Source: WSXY01 sp038325105 | GTDB taxonomy: Bacteria > Actinomycetota > Coriobacteriia > Anaerosomatales > Anaerosomataceae | Direction of reading: 5' to 3' | DNA: 16,503 nucleotides | Assembly (NCBI GenBank): GCA_038325105.1 | Contig: JBBQIR010000054.1 | Location: 1-16,503, forward strand | Shown: positions 7,035 to 14,227 of the stretch, piece by piece | How positions within the stretch are numbered: position 1 is the first letter of the stretch | Layout: every line of letters starts with the position of its first letter | Program-made: the position numbers and the translations under genes | Notes under the pieces: generated by a model | Databases searched by the model: none | What the model saw: only the letters and a program-made list of their open reading frames with translations | What the model was told of the DNA's origin: nothing

Positions 7035-7610
7035 ATGGTCAGTGCGCTCGCAACGCTTCCGTTGGTTCGCCAGCATCTCGCGACAGACAACGACCTCCTG
7101 AAGGTCGTGGTCAACGCGCGCTCCCGGGTCGAAGCAAACCTCGCCCTCGGCATTCTGCGCGAGACGCTTCCCGAGAAGGCACTCGTGGCGTCGCTCAATC
7201 TGCGAGAGGTACTCGATTCACTTCCCGCGTACCCGTGCACGATGTCGGTCGACGAAGGAATACTCGCCCGCGTCGCGGGACTGAAGAAGATCCACTCGGC
7301 GTGGCATATGCAACTCGCCGACGACGAGGAGGTCGCCTTCAACGTGACCACCGCCGGCAACTTCTGCTTCGACCTCGTGCTCGAGATCGGCGACGCAACG
7401 TACTTCTGGACACCGTCGACCGCCGACGAGGACATCGTGAATCCGGCGCTCCTCAATATCCTGCTCGACCGTCCGGCAATCCTGCCGGCGGTCATCCAGC
7501 TCGCCAAGGACATGGGCCTCGTGTTCAACCCGCGGTTCTATATGTCACTCGACGACTGGAACCTCGATCATCTGCAGGATTGCTTCGCGGACTTCGAAGC
7601 GCTGTTCTGA
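7035..7610 (+). CDS. Uncharacterised 191-residue cytosolic protein
   Basis: I do not recognise this family. The protein has no signal peptide, no membrane segment and no obvious nucleotide- or metal-binding motif. The N-terminal half is helical and charged (LATDNDLLKVVVNARSRVEA). The middle (residues 85-130) carries aromatic strands HSAWHMQLADDEEVAF, FNVTTAGNFCFDLVLEIGDA and TYFWTPSTADED. The C-terminal third is again helical and acidic, ending in DDWNLDHLQDCFADFEALF. Only three Cys are present, not arranged as a cluster. Start: ATG 7035 with GAGGATGG upstream, inside a strong inverted repeat. The gene is single, 103 bases after the phosphodiesterase gene and nine bases from the convergent flavoprotein stop. 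Codon use matches the neighbours, so it is an endogenous gene rather than a recent import. Confidence 0.75.
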   Translation: MVSALATLPLVRQHLATDNDLLKVVVNARSRVEANLALGILRETLPEKALVASLNLREVLDSLPAYPCTMSVDEGILARVAGLKKIHSAWHMQLADDEEVAFNVTTAGNFCFDLVLEIGDATYFWTPSTADEDIVNPALLNILLDRPAILPAVIQLAKDMGLVFNPRFYMSLDDWNLDHLQDCFADFEALF

Positions 7611-7619
7611 GAGCGCCCG

Positions 7620-8195
7620 CTACTCCACAACGCGCTTCATGAGCCAGGCCATGTTCTGGCCGAGCGTTGCCATCGTTCGTATTCCCTCTTCATCGGCCTC
7701 CACGGATCCTGCGGGACCTCCGATGCCCAGGTTCCAGTACGACGAGCCCGGGACGATCATCTCTGAGATGAAGAAGAGGTGGTTGATGGTGTCGAGCGCG
7801 TGGATCGCGCCGGCGCGGCGCACAGCTATGACGCCTGCACCCACCTTGCGGCGCAGCATCTCCGGATTCGCCCGCCCAACGTAGCCGAGCCGGTCGATGA
7901 GCGCCTTGGTCTCAGCCGTCACGTCCGAGAAGTAGACCGGCGAGCCGATGAGGATGCCGTCTGCCGCTCCCGCCGCCTCGATGCACTCATTTCCAAAGTC
8001 CTTCAGACCCGAGCACCGGCCATCCTTCGTGTCCCGGCACTTCATGCACGCGGTACAGCCGTGCACTCGCTTGCCCGCAAGCTGAAACATCTCGGTTTCA
8101 ATGCCCTCAGAATGCAGCTCCGAGAAGACCTTCTCGAGCAGGATTGCCGTGTTACCGTCCTTACGTGCGCTCCCGTTGAATGCCACGACCTTCAT
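7620..8195 (-). CDS. Iron-sulfur-flavoprotein-like NAD(P)H-dependent FMN reductase
   Basis: A 191-residue flavodoxin-fold protein. NGSARKDGNT (7-16) is the FMN phosphate-binding loop of the NADPH-dependent FMN reductase family, and LIGSPVYFSDVTAETKALIDRL (82-103) is the flavin-side loop and helix typical of it. The compact cluster C47-x2-C50-x2-C53-x7-C61 matches the spacing of iron-sulfur flavoproteins of anaerobes, which hold a [4Fe-4S] cluster beside FMN and move electrons to reduce O2, peroxide or quinone-like acceptors. It is the last gene of a minus-strand unit after pncB and pncA, 26 bases downstream of pncA, with an AAGGGA site five bases before its ATG. The link to NAD salvage is by position only. 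Presence of a cluster is inferred from spacing; a plain NAD(P)H:flavin oxidoreductase is the alternative. Confidence 0.85.
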   Translation of the reverse strand: MKVVAFNGSARKDGNTAILLEKVFSELHSEGIETEMFQLAGKRVHGCTACMKCRDTKDGRCSGLKDFGNECIEAAGAADGILIGSPVYFSDVTAETKALIDRLGYVGRANPEMLRRKVGAGVIAVRRAGAIHALDTINHLFFISEMIVPGSSYWNLGIGGPAGSVEADEEGIRTMATLGQNMAWLMKRVVE

Positions 8196-8221
8196 AAGAG
8201 TCCCTTCGGTGGTGTTCGGTT

Positions 8222-8833
8222 TCAGAGTCGAGCACTTTCGATGATCTTGACGCCGGCGGCGTGCATCTCGGCGAGGGCGCGATCCCCATCGCCGGGATGG
8301 GCATCCACCGCACGGCAGCCGCCGGCCACGAGTGTGACACCGAAGCCCAGCCCGACCGCATCAAGCGCGGTTGCTCGAACACAGTAGTCGGTCGCAAGGC
8401 CGAGCACGACAATCTCGTCCACCGCATGAGACTCGAGGAGGTCGCCGAGCCCCGTCGCGCGCCCGTGGCCGTTGTCAAAGAAGCCGCTGTAGGAATCGAA
8501 CCCGGGATCTGAGCCCTTGCGCACCACCCGGTCGATACCCGCGACATCCAGCGCCGAATGGAAACTCGCGCCGGGTGTTCCCTGTACGCAATGGTCGGGC
8601 CAGAGCACCTGCTCGATTCCGCCAAGCATCACCACATCGCCGACCTTGGCTCTGGGGTGTGCGGATGCGAACGAGCCATGGTCCTCCGGATGCCAGTCCT
8701 GCGTCGCAACGACGAGACTGAACCGGGGAACGAGCGCGTTGGCCACCGAGATAACACCGTCGCCGTCGGCCACAGGCAGCGCACCAAAGGGCATGAAGTC
8801 GTTCTGGATGTCCACAAGAACAAGCGCTTTCAC
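8222..8833 (-). CDS. pncA: Nicotinamidase
   Basis: A 203-residue isochorismatase-fold amidase that hydrolyses nicotinamide to nicotinate and ammonia in NAD salvage. The triad is visible: D8 in LVDIQNDF, K106 in VVRKGSDP and C151 in GLATDYCVRATALDA. Metal ligands are D46 and H48 in TQDWHPEDHGSFASAHP and H81 in WPDHCVQGTPGA. Length and motif order are those of bacterial PncA. It begins with GTG at 8833; this start shares four bases (GTGA) with the stop codon of pncB, so translation is coupled and both salvage enzymes would be made together. Assignment to nicotinamidase rather than a generic isochorismatase hydrolase rests on the metal motif and on pncB, which uses its product. Confidence 0.95.
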   Translation of the reverse strand: MKALVLVDIQNDFMPFGALPVADGDGVISVANALVPRFSLVVATQDWHPEDHGSFASAHPRAKVGDVVMLGGIEQVLWPDHCVQGTPGASFHSALDVAGIDRVVRKGSDPGFDSYSGFFDNGHGRATGLGDLLESHAVDEIVVLGLATDYCVRATALDAVGLGFGVTLVAGGCRAVDAHPGDGDRALAEMHAAGVKIIESARL

Positions 8834-10311
8834 GGTGTGACACCTCCCCCATCCTCGAGCCCGCGTGCCTTCATGATAAGACGAGTCCGTAGTTCGTGGA
8901 GCGACTGTTCGACGCCGACCGCGTACCGGTGCGGGTTGAGGAACCGCTCCACGCTCGGATCGAGCATCGACAGTTGCTGCGCGGTACGGGCGCGGGACGC
9001 TTCGATGTCCGGGAGCGCTCCGACGAGTTCTCCACCACGCATCACCGGCACGAGTATGTCGTCGGCGGACTCACCGCAGAATGACTTGCGTCGCGTCGCA
9101 TCCTCCGGATCTACCATCACGCACTCGCGCGGGGGGCTGGTGAGCTCGTTGTAGAGCATGTCGCCATCGAAGACCCCGTCCCGAATGAATCGACGAACTT
9201 GCAAGATGCCCGGCGTCGTCACCTTGGCGGTCTGCTCGGACACCTTGATGCGCGGCTCCCACTCCCCGCCCGGGCGCCTGACCGCCGAGAGCTTGTACAC
9301 CCCGCCGAGCGACCCCTCGCCATCGGCCGTCGCAAGCCGGGTCCCGACGCCCCACACGTCGATCGCAGCGCCCTGGTCCTTGAGGCTCTCGATGAGGTAC
9401 TCGTCGAGTTCGTTGCTCGCGTAGATCTTCACGTTCGGGAGTCCGCCGGCGTCGAGGATTTCGCGTGCCCGACGCGAGAGCCAGGCGAGGTCTCCGGAGT
9501 CGATCCGTATTCCGATCATCGAGTGGCCACGCTCGGCGAGCCACTGTCCCGCGATGACGGCGTTGCGCACACCATCGAGCGTGTCGTACGTGTCTACCAG
9601 GAACGTCGCGTTGTTCGGGAGAGCCTCGGCGTACGCCATGAACGCTTCGAGTTCCGAGTCGAACGCCATCACCCAACTGTGCGCGTGCGTGCCGCCGACC
9701 GGGATACCATATCGCTGACCGGCCAAAACGTTGCTCGTTCCCGCGCAGCCGCCCACGTACGCTGCCCTGCTTGCCGAGAGCCCGCCGTCGGGTCCCTGCG
9801 CCCGCCGGAGGCCGAACTCGAGTACCGGGTCACCAGCCGCGGACAGACATACACGCGCCGCCTTGGTCGCGACAAGCGTCTGGAAGTTGATGATGTTGAG
9901 CAGTGCCGTCTCGATGACCTGACACTGCACGATCGGCCCGGTGACACGCACCAGCGGTTCGCGCGGGAAGACAACGGTCCCCTCGGGCACCGCGTCGACG
10001 TCGCACGTGAAGCGAAACTCCCGGAGCCACACCAGAAACTCGGCCGAGAACAGAGGCCCACCATCGTTGCCCGTCAGCGTGGCGAGATAGGCGATGTCAT
10101 CATCTTCGAATCTCAGGCCGAGGAGATACTCGACCGCCTGCTCGAGCCCACACGCGACCGCGTAGCCACCGCCGAACGGATTGCGACGGAACGACGCGTG
10201 GAAACACGCGTCGAGTTCCGCGGTCCCGGAACTCCAGTACGCGTACGCCATGGTGAGCTGATAGAGGTCGGTGAGCATGGCAGGGGCGTGAGATCGCGCG
10301 TCTGGCGTCAT
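8830..10311 (-). CDS. pncB: Nicotinate phosphoribosyltransferase
   Basis: A 493-residue enzyme that joins nicotinate to PRPP, with ATP hydrolysis, giving nicotinate mononucleotide for NAD synthesis. Family marks: LTDLYQLTMAYAYW at 13-26; FRRNPFGGGYAVACGL at 41-56; QVIETALLNIINFQTLVATK at 131-150; GGTHAHSWVMAFDSE at 206-220 with the conserved His residues 209 and 211; DTYDTLDGVRNA at 240-251; IRIDSGDL at 268-275; and YASNELDE near 297-304 for phosphate and base binding. Start: the open frame extends to 10368, but the ATG at 10311 has GGAGGA four bases upstream and gives the family N terminus. First gene of the pncB-pncA-flavoprotein operon, divergent from the cell-wall-binding protein gene. 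A TTGTCACAA quasi-palindrome (10332-10340) lies just upstream and may contribute to its promoter or operator. Confidence 0.96.
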   Translation of the reverse strand: MTPDARSHAPAMLTDLYQLTMAYAYWSSGTAELDACFHASFRRNPFGGGYAVACGLEQAVEYLLGLRFEDDDIAYLATLTGNDGGPLFSAEFLVWLREFRFTCDVDAVPEGTVVFPREPLVRVTGPIVQCQVIETALLNIINFQTLVATKAARVCLSAAGDPVLEFGLRRAQGPDGGLSASRAAYVGGCAGTSNVLAGQRYGIPVGGTHAHSWVMAFDSELEAFMAYAEALPNNATFLVDTYDTLDGVRNAVIAGQWLAERGHSMIGIRIDSGDLAWLSRRAREILDAGGLPNVKIYASNELDEYLIESLKDQGAAIDVWGVGTRLATADGEGSLGGVYKLSAVRRPGGEWEPRIKVSEQTAKVTTPGILQVRRFIRDGVFDGDMLYNELTSPPRECVMVDPEDATRRKSFCGESADDILVPVMRGGELVGALPDIEASRARTAQQLSMLDPSVERFLNPHRYAVGVEQSLHELRTRLIMKARGLEDGGGVTP

Positions 10312-10397
10312 ACATTCCTCCATCGTCTTTATTGTCACAACGGTACCCCGAACCGGCGCGACTCGCACGCCGCCGAGGGGTACTATTCTTTTGAGAG

Positions 10398-10419
10398 TCG
10401 GCGCACGGGGATGTGCCGA
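10398..10419 (+). promoter_or_regulatory. Short hairpin in the 5' leader of the cell-wall-binding protein gene
   Basis: TCGGC (10398-10402) pairs with GCCGA (10415-10419), with two more A-U/C-G pairs beyond a two-base bulge, closing a GGGGAT loop. It lies 26 bases before the start codon and after a TACTAT -10-like hexamer (10381-10386) for which no -35 is evident. It may be a leader stem-loop; no known riboswitch class is recognised. Confidence 0.25.
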
Positions 10420-10445
10420 ACGAAGGATTCAAGGGGGATGACGTC

Positions 10446-11810
10446 ATGTCAGGACGGATTCGGAGAATCGTGGCCGTAGTCGTCGCGATGACCGTGGCGG
10501 TGATGATCTTCCCGGCAACCGCCGGAGCGGCCGTCACCCAGATTACCGGCACAGTCGTATCCGAGGCGACCGGCCTCCCGCTCCTCAGTGTCGCCGTGTT
10601 CGTACACCGCAACGGCGACCTCGGGAACCTATCGGCAGTCACCAACTCGGAGGGACGCTTCGCAATCAACGTGGCCGCTGGCGACTACACCGTATGGGCC
10701 ACGGACGGCGCAAGCCACTACCACATGTACAGCCCCGTTGTTCCGACGAGCTACAACGACGAATGGAGAACGGTCACGACCGGGACGTCGGTCAACGTCA
10801 CGATCAAGATGCGGCGTGACGTCGATGAACACCACGACGTCATCCGGCTCGCGGGCACCGACCGCTACAACACCGCATGTGATATCGCGACCGAAGCATA
10901 CCCGCTGTGGAGCGGCGTCGGCGAGTGCGTGATCGCGTGCGGCGAGGATGCCCACATCGTCGACGCGCTGTCGGCATCAGGCCTGTGCGGCGTGCTCGAT
11001 GCCCCGCTGCTCCTCACCCGCCAGGCGTCGCTCCCGTCGCGCGTGAAGGGATGCCTGAGCAAGATGTCCGACACGCTCGACGTGTACATCATCGGCAGCA
11101 CGTCAGCGGTTTCCGCGGCCGTCGCTGCGGAGATCGCAGCAATGCCCACGGTCCATGAGGTCATCCGTGTACAGGGCCAGAACCGCTACGACACCGCGAC
11201 CGCGGTCGCGGGCAGCATGGACAGCCTCGATGGCAACGGCATCCCGCATGCCAACGTACTCGTCGCCAACGGCGCGGACCCGGCGAGCTTCTACGACGCG
11301 CTCGCGCTCAGTCCGGTTGCCGCACAGACGGGCTACCCGATCCTGCTCGTCAAGAAGGTAACGCCGCTTCCCGAAGCCACGATCGAGTACATGGTCAACG
11401 AGCTATCCGGCCCGCGCGTCTATATCGCGGGCGGTCCGAACGTCGTATCGGAAGGCGTTCGAACACAGCTCGGCGGCCTGCCCGGTGACCGCATGTACGG
11501 TGCGAACCGCTACGCCACCGCAGCGGCAATCGCAGCCCGTGCGAAGTCGGCGGGGTGGCTCTTTGGCTCGCAGCCGGTGCTAGCCTCGACTTTGGCTGAC
11601 GCCGTGGGCGGCGGCGTCGTGGCGGCGCTCAAGCACAGTCCACTCTTGCTCACCCGCAAAGACGTCCTCAGTTCCGAACCGCGGAATCACCTGTGGGCAC
11701 AGGGCGACATCTACGCGTACGGGTTCGTCCTCGGCAGCACGTCCGTTATGGCCGAGCAAGTGCGCACTCAGACCGACTACGTGATCAACAACGCCACTGG
11801 CGCGCCATAG
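10446..11810 (+). CDS. Secreted protein with cell-wall-binding repeat 2 domains
   Basis: A 454-residue exported surface protein. Residues 1-28 are a signal peptide (MSGRIRR, a hydrophobic stretch, then PATAGA-A). Residues about 30-122 form a carboxypeptidase-regulatory-like beta-sandwich: ITGTVVSEATGLPLLSVAVF, then GRFAINVAAGDYTVWA. Three cell-wall-binding repeat 2 modules follow, each opening with the diagnostic R-x-x-G-x-x-RY-x-TA: RLAGTDRYNTA (134-144), RVQGQNRYDTA (241-251) and RMYGANRYATA (349-359). Each is followed by an 'APLLLTR'-like strand and a 'VYIIGSTSAVS'-like strand. In clostridia a triplet of such modules anchors proteins non-covalently to anionic wall polymers. No catalytic domain accompanies them, so the beta-sandwich is the only candidate functional part. 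The start is set by AAGGGGG (10431-10437) and the signal peptide. An MFS gene follows 61 bases downstream. Confidence 0.92.
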   Translation: MSGRIRRIVAVVVAMTVAVMIFPATAGAAVTQITGTVVSEATGLPLLSVAVFVHRNGDLGNLSAVTNSEGRFAINVAAGDYTVWATDGASHYHMYSPVVPTSYNDEWRTVTTGTSVNVTIKMRRDVDEHHDVIRLAGTDRYNTACDIATEAYPLWSGVGECVIACGEDAHIVDALSASGLCGVLDAPLLLTRQASLPSRVKGCLSKMSDTLDVYIIGSTSAVSAAVAAEIAAMPTVHEVIRVQGQNRYDTATAVAGSMDSLDGNGIPHANVLVANGADPASFYDALALSPVAAQTGYPILLVKKVTPLPEATIEYMVNELSGPRVYIAGGPNVVSEGVRTQLGGLPGDRMYGANRYATAAAIAARAKSAGWLFGSQPVLASTLADAVGGGVVAALKHSPLLLTRKDVLSSEPRNHLWAQGDIYAYGFVLGSTSVMAEQVRTQTDYVINNATGAP

Positions 11811-11812
11811 GA

Positions 11813-11824
11813 GTTGTATACAAC
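11813..11824. promoter_or_regulatory. Perfect 12-base palindrome, probable operator
   Basis: GTTGTATACAAC is a perfect palindrome located two bases after the stop codon of the wall-binding protein gene and 47 bases before the MFS start. The core TTGTATACAA resembles binding sites of GntR-family repressors, a comparison from general knowledge. A possible -10 (TATCCT, 11840-11845) lies just downstream. It most likely controls the transporter gene. No GntR-type regulator is encoded in the window. Confidence 0.5.
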
Positions 11825-11871
11825 CTAAAGGGGATTGCATATCCTGGAATCTCGCTTCTTCTGGAGGTTTC

Positions 11872-13128
11872 ATGGCACGCAAGCAGGATATCGCGCGCGT
11901 CATCGCCGCCCGGTACCTGTCCCGTGCCGGCAGCGAGGCCGCGTTCTTCGTCGGCGTCTGGGGTAAGGCGGCGTTCGACTTCCACGCCACCGCATCTCAG
12001 ATCGCTGTGGTGATGTTCGTGCTGAGCGTCGTTTCCATCGCAGGCAGCATCGCTGGCGGTGTGCTCGTGGATCGCTACGGCCCTCGCAACGTGCTCATCG
12101 GTGCAGAGGTGCTCTTCATCCCGGCGTCGCTGGCGATCGCTTTCGCCAACGACCTCTACTCGCTCACCGCACTCGTGGCATTTTGGGGTCTCGTCGGCGC
12201 TCCGGTTATGACGGCGGGCGCTTCGTTCGCGCCGTTCCTCGCCGGTGAAGATGGCGACCTGCGTAAGATGAACTCCTGGATCGAGTCCGCGGGCTCCGCT
12301 GCGTTCATCACGGGACCCGCCCTCGGATCGCTCATTGTGCACTACGCGAACGTAGACTGGGTGTTCTTCATCGACGCGATAACGTCGCTCGTTGCTGCGG
12401 TGCTCGTCGCCGGCACGGTGCTTCACCACCCGAAGCGACCCGAGGGACACAGCAGCGCGCTCGGCGAGGTCCGAGAGGGTATTCGGGCCGTCTACCGTGT
12501 CAGCTCGCTGCGATTCTACGTGCTTGCGGGATCCGTCGTGTGGCTCGGGTTCGGCGCATTCAGCGCGCTTGAGCCGCTGTTCTACCGCGACGTCCTCAAG
12601 ACAGGTGTTGAGGCCATCGGCTACATGAACTCGCTCTTTGGTGCGGGCATCCTTGCAGGTGCACTGCTTCTCCAGCGCCTGCCCAAGAAGATCGTTTCGG
12701 CCCGCGGGCTCACGCTAATGGTCGTGCTGACCGGACTCGGAAGCATCGCCTACGTCGGCACGGACAACATCCGGATTGTCGCCGTTGGGTCGATCGTCTG
12801 GGGCATCGTCATCGGCGTGCTTGAACCGCTGCTGCGCACGCTGCTGCATCGCGACTCTCCAGAGGGGCTCGTTGGACGCATAACCGGAACCGCTCAAGTC
12901 CACCGCCAGGCCGGCGAACTCGTGCCACTCGCGTTCGCACCCGCGCTTGCGGCCATGTTCGGAGTACAGGCAACCCTCATCGGTGGTGGCGTGATCGTTG
13001 CCATCGTCGCCGCGCTCGCGTTCTTCGAGGCGACCCGTATTGATCGGGAGCGCGCGTCCAGGCCCGCAGCGGAGGTTGAAGTCGCCACGCTCCTCACCTC
13101 GGACGAGCCGCTGTCGCCGCACCTGTAG
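11872..13128 (+). CDS. MFS transporter (enterobactin-exporter/MFS_3-like)
   Basis: A 418-residue, twelve-segment major facilitator that would export or exchange a small solute using the proton gradient. The intracellular motif A between segments 2 and 3 is GGVLVDRYGPRN (62-73). The pattern of an N-terminal FFVGVWGKAAFDF, SWIESAGSAAFITGPALGSLI near segment 5, a central cytoplasmic loop around residue 190 (HHPKRPEGHSS), and RITGTAQVHRQAGELVPLAFAPAL in the second half fits the MFS_3/EntS-like group of drug and siderophore exporters. The C-terminal tail is polar. The start has a GGAGG site five bases upstream. It is single, preceded by a perfect palindrome, which suggests ligand-responsive repression. 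Substrate is unknown. General MFS class is secure; the subgroup is approximate. Confidence 0.9.
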   Translation: MARKQDIARVIAARYLSRAGSEAAFFVGVWGKAAFDFHATASQIAVVMFVLSVVSIAGSIAGGVLVDRYGPRNVLIGAEVLFIPASLAIAFANDLYSLTALVAFWGLVGAPVMTAGASFAPFLAGEDGDLRKMNSWIESAGSAAFITGPALGSLIVHYANVDWVFFIDAITSLVAAVLVAGTVLHHPKRPEGHSSALGEVREGIRAVYRVSSLRFYVLAGSVVWLGFGAFSALEPLFYRDVLKTGVEAIGYMNSLFGAGILAGALLLQRLPKKIVSARGLTLMVVLTGLGSIAYVGTDNIRIVAVGSIVWGIVIGVLEPLLRTLLHRDSPEGLVGRITGTAQVHRQAGELVPLAFAPALAAMFGVQATLIGGGVIVAIVAALAFFEATRIDRERASRPAAEVEVATLLTSDEPLSPHL

Positions 13129-13173
13129 GGGCGCTCGACACCACGGCGTGACGCTGCCACGGTAGTTAGTACA

Positions 13174-13179
13174 TATAAT
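13174..13179 (+). promoter_or_regulatory. Consensus -10 element for cysK with flanking direct repeats
   Basis: TATAAT is a perfect -10 hexamer in otherwise GC-rich DNA, 93 bases before the cysK start. No good -35 lies 16-18 bases upstream. Instead TTAGT occurs at 13166-13170 and again at 13187-13191, 21 bases apart, bracketing the -10, and CCACGG is repeated at 13141-13146 and 13157-13162. Sites flanking the -10 would suit control by the downstream Rrf2 protein, but no match to a known Rrf2 box is claimed. Confidence 0.55.
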
Positions 13180-13272
13180 CATCGTATTAGTGCGCTTACA
13201 CCTCTTGCCTCGTGACCATGCACCGTCGTAGGGTAGGAGCAGTTGCACGCCCACCCCGCGTTGGGAGACACC

Positions 13273-14226
13273 ATGAGCGCCCTCACCTCCGTCGTAGCCA
13301 GCATCGGCAACACCCCCGCCGTGCGGCTCAACAGACTCGCTGCGGGATTGTCCGCGTCCGTGATCGTGAAACTCGAATCGCGCAACCCCGGCGGGTCGGT
13401 CAAGGACCGGATCGGGTGGGGCATGGTCGAGGACGCCGAGCGTCGCGACCTCATCACCCCGGGTCAGTCCGTACTGGTAGAGCCGACCTCTGGGAATACC
13501 GGCATCGCGCTCGCCATGATCGGTGCTGCGCGCGGTTACCGCGTCATTCTCACGATGCCGGAGTCGATGTCGATCGAACGCCGCAAACTGCTGGCAGCGT
13601 ACGGCGCCGAACTCGTGCTCACACCGCGTGCGACCGGCATGCAGGGGGCGGTGGATGCGGCAGACGAGCTCGCGAGAACCACGCCAAACGCATTCATACC
13701 CGGGCAGTTCGACAATCCTGCCAATCCTGAGGCTCACTACCGTACGACAGGACCTGAGATCGAGCGGATGCTCGAGGGCACGACACCTGGCGCCTTTGTG
13801 GCTGGCGTCGGGACCGGCGGCACTATCACCGGTGGCGGCCGCTACCTTCTCGAACGCTTTCCCGGAATCAAGCTCATCGCCGTGGAGCCGGCAGAATCAG
13901 CGATCATCACTCAGCGCCTCCGAGGCGAACCGCTCACCCCGGGCCCGCACGTCATCCAGGGCATCGGCGCTAACTTCATACCGGCAGTGCTCAACCTTGA
14001 GCAACTGGATGAGGTTATCACCGTACCCGGCGAAGCGGCGATCGTGATGGCGCGGCGCCTGGCTGCGGAAGAAGGCATCTTCGTCGGTATCTCCTCGGGC
14101 GCCAACGTCGCAGCCGCACTGCAACTCGCCGCCAGGCCCGAACTTGCTGGCACCGTCATCGTGACGGTCGCGCCCTCTACCGGCGAGCGCTACCTCTCGA
14201 CGCCGCTGTGGGAGGGCATCGTCTGA
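13273..14226 (+). CDS. cysK: Cysteine synthase (O-acetylserine sulfhydrylase)
   Basis: A 317-residue PLP enzyme that makes cysteine from O-acetylserine and sulfide. IGNTPAVRLNRL (11-22) is the family N-terminal motif. K44 in NPGGSVKDR forms the Schiff base. PTSGNTGIAL (71-80) is the substrate loop, with N75 and T76. GVGTGGTITGGG (178-189) binds the PLP phosphate. QGIGANFIP (around 235) and ISSGANVAAA follow, and the C terminus carries APSTGERYLSTPL, the PLP-nitrogen region. Length fits CysK/CysM; a CBS-like cystathionine synthase would be longer. Start: ATG 13273 with GGGAG five bases upstream. It is directly followed, one base later, by an Rrf2 regulator, which points to sulfur metabolism. 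Upstream lie a consensus -10 and a leader of about 85 bases. Whether the donor is O-acetylserine or O-phosphoserine cannot be decided here. Confidence 0.95.
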   Translation: MSALTSVVASIGNTPAVRLNRLAAGLSASVIVKLESRNPGGSVKDRIGWGMVEDAERRDLITPGQSVLVEPTSGNTGIALAMIGAARGYRVILTMPESMSIERRKLLAAYGAELVLTPRATGMQGAVDAADELARTTPNAFIPGQFDNPANPEAHYRTTGPEIERMLEGTTPGAFVAGVGTGGTITGGGRYLLERFPGIKLIAVEPAESAIITQRLRGEPLTPGPHVIQGIGANFIPAVLNLEQLDEVITVPGEAAIVMARRLAAEEGIFVGISSGANVAAALQLAARPELAGTVIVTVAPSTGERYLSTPLWEGIV

Positions 14227-14227
14227 C

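Noticed and set aside
9199..10479. A 426-codon plus-strand open frame opposite pncB
   Set aside because: It is the antisense of a clear nicotinate phosphoribosyltransferase gene; the Arg/Glu/Val-rich composition is typical of GC-driven shadow frames and no ribosome-binding site supports it.
13191..13232. Possible leader peptide controlling cysK by attenuation
   Set aside because: The short frame starting with GTG contains no Cys codons, and no terminator/antiterminator pair or T-box element could be found.
12715..13737. A 340-codon minus-strand open frame across the MFS and cysK genes
   Set aside because: It spans two real genes and the promoter gap between them on the opposite strand, with Arg/His-rich low-quality protein sequence.
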